Positions 1 to 4,623 of a DNA stretch of 23,496 nucleotides are shown here, in pieces; position 1 is the first letter of the stretch, and the number at the start of each line of letters is the position of its first letter. Both the position numbers and the translations under genes were made by a program. This DNA is from Castellaniella daejeonensis. GTDB lineage: Bacteria > Pseudomonadota > Gammaproteobacteria > Burkholderiales > Burkholderiaceae_B. Below the pieces are notes generated by a model. That model made no database searches. It saw only the letters and a program-made list of their open reading frames with translations, and was not told the DNA's origin. Where the stretch lies: positions 1 to 23,496 of the forward strand of contig NZ_BAAAFN010000019.1 in assembly GCF_039523555.1 (NCBI RefSeq). Direction: 5' to 3'.

Positions 1-1
1 C

Positions 2-526
2 GGTGCGCCACGTGCCCAGATCCAGGAACTGGCCGCTCTGAGCTTTATCGAACGGGCCGAGAACGTCGTATTCCTGGGGCCCAGCGGCGTGGGCAAGAGC
101 CACCTGGCTCAGGCGCTGGCCTACCGTGCTGTCATGGCGGGCATCAAGACCCGCTTCCTGACTGCCGCCGACCTGATGATGCAGTTGGCCACCGCCCATA
201 AACAGGATCGGCTGCAGCAGTACTTCAGCCGTGCCATCATCGGGCCGCGCCTGTTGGTGATCGATGAGATCGGATATTTGCCGTTTGGACGCGAGGAGGC
301 GAATCTGTTCTTCAACGTGGTGGCCCAGCGCTACGAGCGCACCAGCATCATCGTCACCAGCAATCTGCCCTTCAGTCAGTGGTCCTCATGCTTTGCTGAG
401 GACCAAACGCTGACCGCCGCCTTGCTCGACCGCCTGCTGCATCACGCCCATATCGTGCAGATTGCCGGGGAAAGCTACCGACTCAAGGACAAGCGCAAAG
501 CAGGGAATATCAAGATCAGGAGCTAG
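2..526 (+). CDS. istB: IstB-like ATP-binding transposition helper (5' truncated by window edge)
   Basis: IstB is the AAA+ ATPase of IS21-family elements; it binds DNA and delivers the target to the IstA transposase. The frame is open from base 2, so the N-terminus (about 70-80 residues of a usual ~250) lies outside the window. Visible motifs are Walker A GPSGVGKSHLA near the start of the visible part, Walker B LLVIDEIGYLP, the sensor stretch TSIIVTSNLPFSQW, and the C-terminal LLDRLLHHAHIVQIAGESYRL followed by the basic tail KDKRKAG typical of IstB. The stop is TAG at 524-526. No frameshift is visible, so the helper looks intact where it can be seen. Identification is firm at family level; the exact IS name cannot be given. 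Confidence 0.93.
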   Translation, partial: GAPRAQIQELAALSFIERAENVVFLGPSGVGKSHLAQALAYRAVMAGIKTRFLTAADLMMQLATAHKQDRLQQYFSRAIIGPRLLVIDEIGYLPFGREEANLFFNVVAQRYERTSIIVTSNLPFSQWSSCFAEDQTLTAALLDRLLHHAHIVQIAGESYRLKDKRKAGNIKIRS

Positions 527-543
527 GTTTTTTGGACGCCGGG

Positions 544-590
544 GTGGGTCAGTTTTACTCCGACGATTCCGACGAATGTGGGTCAGTTTT
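544..590 (+). repeat. Terminal direct repeats of the IS21-family right end
   Basis: Two identical 13-bp copies, GTGGGTCAGTTTT, lie at 544-556 and 578-590, between the istB stop and the inferred element end at 605. Multiple short repeats near the ends are a family trait of IS21 and are understood as IstA binding sites. Confidence 0.75.
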
Positions 591-605
591 CAACCGGCGT
601 TGACA

Positions 606-793
606 GCAACGGCAGGATCGCGCGCTTGCTGGCGGACGTCATGGCGGTGCAGGCCGGCCTTGGGCCGCTGGACTACAGCCTGTGGGAATCACACCGATCC
701 CATTACATCCAGGCCATTCAGCAGGGATTGATGGGGGATTATCAGTCGATGAGGACTTGGGTCGAGCGCATCGTGCCCGAAATTGAAGGCTGA
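606..793 (+). pseudogene. fic: 3' remnant of a Fic-family gene interrupted by the IS21-family element
   Basis: Fic proteins are nucleotidyl (usually AMP) transferases with the motif HPFx(D/G)GNGRxxR. Here only the motif's second half and the C-terminus remain: NGRIARLLADVMAVQAG, then about 45 residues ending VERIVPEIEG. The frame enters from the IS end and reads DSNGR. If the element ends at base 605, the Ser codon (605-607) is one IS base plus GC from the original Gly codon, restoring GNGR. The catalytic His and the N-terminal domain are absent, so any product cannot be active. A GTG at 578 inside the IS end could start a 71-residue fusion peptide, but it has no recognisable function. The 5' part of fic may still lie upstream of the IS outside the window. 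Confidence 0.8.
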
Positions 794-988
794 TCAGGTC
801 GAAGGCTGGATAGCCAGTTCCAGCGCTGGAAAGCGGCTGTCGGATTGCAGCTGGTGCTCGAGTTCGTGGATGGCCTGGCCGGTTTCGATGGCCGTGGAAC
901 TGGCAACCGCACGGATGATGCGATGCAGGTCGACGGCGGGCGCCGTAGCCAGCAGATCGGGAACGAGGGGAAGAGTGCCTGAAAGCAT
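794..988 (-). CDS. Hypothetical 64-residue protein, convergent with the fic remnant
   Basis: I do not recognise this protein. It starts MLSGTLPLVPDLLATAP and ends LELAIQPST, with a plausible helical centre (DLHRIIRAVASSTAIETGQAIHELEHQL). Support for coding is strong G/C preference at third codon positions like its neighbours, and a perfect TATAAT on the minus strand at 995-1000. That hexamer ends 6 bases before the ATG, which would give a leaderless or nearly leaderless transcript; a GAGG at 990-993 offers only a very close ribosome site. The stop abuts the fic stop (793/794). It has no membrane segment or signal peptide. It could be a Fic-associated small protein, a remnant of a longer gene, or a chance ORF. 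Confidence 0.4.
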   Translation of the reverse strand: MLSGTLPLVPDLLATAPAVDLHRIIRAVASSTAIETGQAIHELEHQLQSDSRFPALELAIQPST

Positions 989-1084
989 GCCCTCATTATA
1001 CTGCGTGTAGCCCCCAAAGCCTCTGATTTCAGAAGGAAAATCGCTCTGTAGACGATCGGGATGCCGCGTTTTCGAGACACGGAT

Positions 1085-1591
1085 TCAAGCACTCAGCATG
1101 CGCGTCATGTAGTGTGCCGGTGGTGGGTAAGCCGCCAGACAGGCGCTTTGGGCAGGATCGAGAGCGGACTGTACCTGATAGCCCAACTGAGCCCAGAATG
1201 CCTGAGAATTCTGGACAGAGATCAGGGCAGAATGTGTCAGGCCTGCGGCACGCCCCTGTTCCTGCGCATGCCGGACCAGTGCCTGAGCCAGTTTGCGGCC
1301 GCGGGCACGGGGATGGATAGCTAGGTCATGCAGATACAGGGTGTTGCCGTTCTGGGCTGGGCGGAATTCCGCATTCAGATGGCCCAGATGCCCTTGACGG
1401 CAGGGATAGCAGAGCAGATAGGCGCACAGACCGACGTCGTCCCGGATGCCCCAGGACCAGTCCGCAGCTATCGCCAGGCGACCCGCCATGACTGTGTCGG
1501 ATTCGACCATGGCGGCGGTGTAGCAGTGGGTTTGGATGTCGTTGAGGCCTGGCAGATCGTCAAGGGTCAGGGAATACGGGGTGCTCGTCAT
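1085..1591 (-). CDS. GNAT-family N-acetyltransferase
   Basis: This 168-residue protein has the GNAT fold signature. A core strand-loop-helix reads LYLHDLAIHPRARGRKLAQALVRHAQEQG (about residues 85-113). The acetyl-CoA pyrophosphate loop is R97-G-R-K-L-A102, where the family consensus is (Q/R)xxGx(G/A); Lys replaces the first Gly. A C-terminal SALISVQNSQAFWAQLGYQ matches motif B of the family. GNAT enzymes transfer acetyl from acetyl-CoA to an amine; the substrate cannot be read from sequence. It is cytosolic, with no signal peptide. The gene is divergent from the prepilin peptidase, 47 bp away, and its ATG at 1591 lacks a clear Shine-Dalgarno. Nothing links it functionally to the pilus genes. 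Confidence 0.85.
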   Translation of the reverse strand: MTSTPYSLTLDDLPGLNDIQTHCYTAAMVESDTVMAGRLAIAADWSWGIRDDVGLCAYLLCYPCRQGHLGHLNAEFRPAQNGNTLYLHDLAIHPRARGRKLAQALVRHAQEQGRAAGLTHSALISVQNSQAFWAQLGYQVQSALDPAQSACLAAYPPPAHYMTRMLSA

Positions 1592-1638
1592 GGTATGGGC
1601 AGTGCAATGTTGTCCAAGTTCGAGTGTAAGCTGTCCCC

Positions 1639-2352
1639 ATGCCGGATTTCTCCATGGTTTTCATGGATCAAAGCCTGGTACATCCGGAGGTCCGTGTGTT
1701 CGTATCCGTGTGGCTGAATGGGATTTTGCCAGTGGCCGCAGGGGCTGCTCTGGCAGCCCTGACTTGGCCGCTTGCGCGTCGTCAGGCGTTTGTCCTGGGC
1801 GCGGATCCGGACTCGATTCCGCACGAGACCGGGTTTCAGCCCAGGCGCGGATTCTGTGTGTTGCTTGGATCGGCTCTTGGGGGCCTGTGCGTCAATTTCT
1901 TTGCCCCCGGGGTGCAGATGTGGGCAGCGCTCATGCTGGGCTTGATCCTGTTCGTCCTGGCATGGATCGATCTGGATACCCGTCTGTTGCCGAACTTTCT
2001 GACCATTCCGCTGTGGATGGCAGGCCTGCTGTTCAGTGTGTTGGACGTCTTCGCCTCGCCCTTGCAGGCGGTATTGGGCAGTGCGGCGGCCTGGTTCATA
2101 TTCTGGCTGGCTGGCGCACTGTACCGGTTGCTGCACGGCAGAACGGGCCTGGGCGGCGGCGACATCAAGCTCGCCGCTGCGCTGGGCGCCTGGCTGGGGT
2201 GGCCGCAGGTACCGTCGTTGCTGTTGCTGACCGCTACACTCAGCCTGGCAAGCTGGGGGCTGATGGCCGCATGCGGTCGAACGTCCCGGATGCAACCATT
2301 GGGCCCCAGCCTGGCACTGGGTGGCTTGCTGGTCCTGCTGATGTCTGCCTGA
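1639..2352 (+). CDS. A24 prepilin peptidase, PilD/GspO C-terminal type lacking the methylase domain
   Basis: This is an inner-membrane aspartic protease predicted to cleave prepilin leader peptides. Catalytic Asp 1 (about D111) lies in AWIDLDTRLLPNFLTIPL and Asp 2 (about D175) in GLGGGDIKLAAALGAWLGW; both contexts closely follow PilD/GspO. The usual N-terminal methyltransferase domain with its two CxxC pairs is missing: the protein has 237 residues against roughly 270-290 for bifunctional PilD. Several hydrophobic segments are visible (about 28-45, 75-90, 95-115, 120-140, 145-163, 185-200, 220-236). No good ribosome site precedes ATG 1639; an internal ATG at 1666 is an alternative. It converges on marR with only 4 bp between stop codons. 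It may process Tad pseudopilins alongside TadV, or pilins encoded elsewhere. Confidence 0.88.
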   Translation: MPDFSMVFMDQSLVHPEVRVFVSVWLNGILPVAAGAALAALTWPLARRQAFVLGADPDSIPHETGFQPRRGFCVLLGSALGGLCVNFFAPGVQMWAALMLGLILFVLAWIDLDTRLLPNFLTIPLWMAGLLFSVLDVFASPLQAVLGSAAAWFIFWLAGALYRLLHGRTGLGGGDIKLAAALGAWLGWPQVPSLLLLTATLSLASWGLMAACGRTSRMQPLGPSLALGGLLVLLMSA

Positions 2353-2356
2353 CGTA

Positions 2357-2869
2357 TCAAGGTTTGTCCTGGTTCCGCAGTGCTTGCAGGCAGTCGGACA
2401 ACAGATCCAGCAGGCTTCGGACTTCTTTAGGATCCCGTTCCGCCAGCGCGCCTTGCAGGGCCGCCGTGGCGTGTTCCGGAAACACCAGATCGAATCCGCC
2501 GTCCCCTCCCATGCACAGACTGACTTCACGACGGTCCCGCAGACTGCGGTCCCTGCGGATCAAGCGTCGCTCTTCCAGGCGATTCAGAATGGCCGTCACG
2601 CTGCCCGGACTGATGCCCAGGATGTTCACCAGGTGCCCGGTGGGCAACGGCTCCAGCACGGAGATGCAGACCAGGGTCTTGAAATCCAGCCGACGAAGAC
2701 CGTAATGACGGGCCATGGCGGTCATCGACATTTCGGCCAGAACGGGGAAGCCCAGACCCAGCATGCTGACGAGTTGATCCGCAGGCGACCCCGCCAGCTT
2801 CGGGATGCTGGCGCAGTCATCGCCTGCGGGCGCCGCGGCTTCAGACAGTGACTTGGTTTGCATGTCCAT
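2357..2869 (-). CDS. MarR-family transcriptional regulator
   Basis: This 170-residue protein has a winged-helix domain with the MarR layout. A dimerising helical N-terminus (LVSMLGLGFPVLAEMSMTAMARHYGL) is followed by HTH GHLVNILGISPGSVTAILNRLEERRLI and the wing RRDRSLRDRREVSL, whose D-x-R-D-R-R pattern is typical of MarR wings. MarR proteins are cytosolic dimers that usually repress and respond to small ligands. The gene begins 27 bp after the lipoprotein stop on the same strand, with AGAGG about 6 bases before its ATG, so it is probably co-transcribed from the sigma54 promoter at 4396-4412. Whether it controls its own operon, tpsB or the Tad genes is unknown. The N-terminal ~30 residues look disordered; an internal Met at residue 3 is an alternative start. 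Confidence 0.9.
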   Translation of the reverse strand: MDMQTKSLSEAAAPAGDDCASIPKLAGSPADQLVSMLGLGFPVLAEMSMTAMARHYGLRRLDFKTLVCISVLEPLPTGHLVNILGISPGSVTAILNRLEERRLIRRDRSLRDRREVSLCMGGDGGFDLVFPEHATAALQGALAERDPKEVRSLLDLLSDCLQALRNQDKP

Positions 2870-2896
2870 GAGCAGCCTCTTGTCGACGGACGCCGA

Positions 2897-4336
2897 TCAC
2901 TTGCCGCCCAGGCCGGTCAGACCGCCCAGCAATCCCGTGACAGGCGCGAGCAGACCTGCGCTGCCGCCACTGTCCTTGCCGCCCAACAGGCCGCCCACCA
3001 CACCGCCGTTGCCGCCGGTAACCCCACCCAGCAGGCCGCCTGTGTTACCGCCGTTGCTATCCTGGGCGCCGCCCAGCACACCACCATTGCCGCCGACCAG
3101 ACCGCCCAACAAGCCGCCACTGGTCCCGCCGTCTGCGACACCACCCAGCAAGCCGCCGTTGCCACCCAGAACGCCGCCGAGCAGACCGCCTTGCTGGCCG
3201 CCGCCCGTAACACCCAGCCCACTGGTCAGCGCGACCACTGTCTTGGTGGCGTTATTCAGCGTATTGCCCAACGGGTTGGTGTTGCCCGGCGTTTGATGGA
3301 CCACGCCGCCGGCGCTGCTGATCGTGGCGCCCAGACTGGCAACGACACTGTTCAGGCCCAGCGGAATGGTCGAATCCATGCCACCCGTGACTTGCTGCAG
3401 ATTGCCGCCGATGCTGGTCAGCAGTTGATCGACCGGAGCACCCAGGCCGATACCGTCACCGACGGTCTGGGTGACCTGGGTGACCGCACCGCCGACGGGG
3501 GCAACTACGCCATCCAGCGTCTTGCCGGCACTGCCCAATGGTTGTTGCAGACCCAGCGGCAGCACCTGATCCACTGCTTGACCCGCATTGGCCAATGCGG
3601 GTTGCAGGATGGGTTTGCCGTCCAGCCCCAGAGGGCCGCCCAGGCCGCCGTCCAGCACGCCGGCCAGCGGCTCCAGCAGGCCACCCTTGTTGGTAAGTTC
3701 CTGGGTCAGGCCGCGCACGCCGCCGGTGGCGTCGATCAGGGTCTGTGCCAGGGGATGGGGATTGCTGTCGTTCTTGTTCAACAGGCCGCCCGCCGAGGAC
3801 AGTGCATCGCCCACCCCGGTGACCAGCGCCCCGGCGCCTTTGCCCAGGCCGCCGGGCAGGCCCGAATCACCCACTTTGTCGCCGATGCCGGCGACCGCGC
3901 CGCCTACTTGCTTAAGCGTGCCGTCCAGTGGCTGTCCCAGTCCTGTCTGGGCGCCCAGGCTCTGGGTGGTGGATTCCAGTGTGGTGACGACGGGCTTCAG
4001 CGGGCCGTCCAATTGCTTGCCCAGGCCGCCCAGGGTGCTTTCCAGACTGAGATCTGCGACGTTGTCTGCTGCACCGCCGGTGTTCTTCAGAGCGCCTTCC
4101 AGCGGGCCGTCGTTGCTGGCCGTGGGGTTCGTCGGATTTGTCGGATTTGTGGGGTTCGTGGGGTTCGTGGGATTGCTTGGGTTCGTGATGGGCGAGTTGC
4201 CGGCGTGGCGACTGCCGCCGCTGTCGTCCGAGCTGGCGCAGCCCGTCAGTGCCAGAGCAGCGGCCACCAGCGTGAGCTGCATGAGGTTGCGCACCGTAGT
4301 CGAGGTGGGACGATGGGCTTGGATGGGTTTGCGCAT
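2897..4336 (-). CDS. Gly/Leu-rich 'collagen-like' outer-membrane lipoprotein with NPT repeats
   Basis: This is a 479-residue predicted lipoprotein: signal LMQLTLVAAALALTGC with lipobox LTGC (Cys33), followed by Ala-Ser, which favours outer-membrane sorting. Next comes a flexible linker with one NPS and six NPT triplets, then a long low-complexity body of degenerate GLGxPLDGxL...GG blocks. The C-terminal ~100 residues are GGLLGG(V/L)xGGNGG repeats ending LLGGLTGLGGK. Such proteins are often labelled collagen-like, but strict G-x-y periodicity is not seen. The ATG at 4336 has AAGGAG six bases upstream. A sigma54 promoter lies about 50-75 bp upstream, and marR follows in the same operon. The function is unknown; a surface or pilus-associated role is inferred only from its neighbourhood. 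Low complexity makes homology calls unreliable. Confidence 0.85.
   Translation of the reverse strand: MRKPIQAHRPTSTTVRNLMQLTLVAAALALTGCASSDDSGGSRHAGNSPITNPSNPTNPTNPTNPTNPTNPTASNDGPLEGALKNTGGAADNVADLSLESTLGGLGKQLDGPLKPVVTTLESTTQSLGAQTGLGQPLDGTLKQVGGAVAGIGDKVGDSGLPGGLGKGAGALVTGVGDALSSAGGLLNKNDSNPHPLAQTLIDATGGVRGLTQELTNKGGLLEPLAGVLDGGLGGPLGLDGKPILQPALANAGQAVDQVLPLGLQQPLGSAGKTLDGVVAPVGGAVTQVTQTVGDGIGLGAPVDQLLTSIGGNLQQVTGGMDSTIPLGLNSVVASLGATISSAGGVVHQTPGNTNPLGNTLNNATKTVVALTSGLGVTGGGQQGGLLGGVLGGNGGLLGGVADGGTSGGLLGGLVGGNGGVLGGAQDSNGGNTGGLLGGVTGGNGGVVGGLLGGKDSGGSAGLLAPVTGLLGGLTGLGGK
4121..4183 (-). repeat. Tandem 9-bp repeat encoding (NPS)(NPT)6
   Basis: Seven consecutive 9-bp units encode Asn-Pro-Ser/Thr within the lipoprotein linker. 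On the plus strand the units vary around CGTGGGGTT (for example TGTCGGATT, CGTGGGATT, GCTTGGGTT). Copies differ mainly at synonymous positions. The unit length is a multiple of three, so slippage would change linker length without a frameshift. Confidence 0.9.
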
Positions 4337-4395
4337 GGAAATCTCCTTGGTATGGTGGTCAGAGCCACGGTTCTGTGATCTCTTGTGTCATACCA

Positions 4396-4412
4396 AGCAA
4401 ATATCATGCCAA
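4396..4412 (-). promoter_or_regulatory. Sigma54 (-24/-12) promoter of the lipoprotein-marR operon
   Basis: The minus strand reads TTGGCATGATATTTGCT. It matches the RpoN consensus YTGGCACGRNNNTTGCW at all defined positions except the sixth consensus base (T for C), with the invariant GG (4409-4410) and GC (4397-4398) exactly 10 bp apart. A start site near 4385 would leave a ~50-nt leader carrying AAGGAG before ATG 4336. A bEBP with an intact GAFTGA loop is encoded at 20497-21864. Confidence 0.75.
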
Positions 4413-4452
4413 GTTTATGGCGCATCTTGGAAAAAGATGGGATAAACCAAGG

Positions 4453-4498
4453 GATAAATAAAAAACACCATGATAATCAAATACTTATCATGGTGTTT
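4453..4498 (-). terminator. Perfect 14-bp inverted repeat with T-run: tpsB terminator or upstream activator site
   Basis: Arms AAACACCATGATAA (4463-4476) and TTATCATGGTGTTT (4485-4498) flank an 8-nt loop. On the minus strand the stem runs into TTTTTTATTTAT, as in an intrinsic terminator, about 126 nt after the tpsB stop. The stem is AT-rich for a terminator in this genome. Relative to the sigma54 promoter it sits at about -78 to -113, the usual position of an enhancer-binding site, so it could serve as either or both. Confidence 0.6.
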
Positions 4499-4623
4499 CT
4501 AAGATGGGCTCAGGGCAAAATCACAAAATTCAGATAGTCTGAAATTTGCGGTTGTTACAAATGCCCGGTATTTTCCGAAACGTGGGTAACGTGACGGGCA
4601 GGCAGCGACTGGCACATTGTTTC

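Larger units (their letters stand above)
1..605 (+). mobile_element. IS21-family insertion sequence, right portion (left end outside window)
   Basis: The stretch contains most of istB followed by about 80 bp of non-coding end sequence. The end carries two direct copies of GTGGGTCAGTTTT (544-556 and 578-590), 34 bp apart. Repeated terminal motifs of this kind are known for IS21-family ends, where they bind transposase. The element appears to stop at the CA dinucleotide at 604-605, as expected for the TG...CA ends of the family, because sequence coding for a Fic protein resumes at 606. istA and the left end lie upstream of the window, so the length and target duplication cannot be determined. 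Confidence 0.85.

Noticed and set aside
578..793. A functional 71-residue gene starting at GTG 578
   Set aside because: The start lies in the IS21-family end and the rest is a Fic C-terminal fragment without the catalytic His. It is best read as a pseudogene remnant.
1588..2529. Minus-strand open frame of about 313 codons opposite the prepilin peptidase
   Set aside because: It is Gln/His/Arg-rich with no motif, while the plus strand carries both catalytic Asp motifs of an A24 peptidase.
2917..3222. Collagen triple-helix domain in the lipoprotein
   Set aside because: Glycines occur in GG and GGLLGG clusters without the strict every-third-residue pattern a collagen helix needs, so only the loose name is kept.
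4121..4183. Tandem repeats as a CRISPR array
   Set aside because: The units are 9 bp with no spacers and encode an in-frame NPT peptide repeat. No cas gene is present.
2858..4378. Long plus-strand open frame (about 500 codons) opposite the Gly/Leu-rich lipoprotein
   Set aside because: It is Ala/Gln-rich because it mirrors Gly/Leu codons on the other strand. The minus-strand frame has a signal peptide, lipobox, ribosome site and promoter; this one has none.
4529..4543. TTCAGA/TCTGAA inverted repeat as the main tpsB terminator
   Set aside because: The arms are only 6 bp with a 3-nt loop and an interrupted T-run. The 14-bp palindrome at 4463-4498 is far stronger, though a minor role is not excluded.
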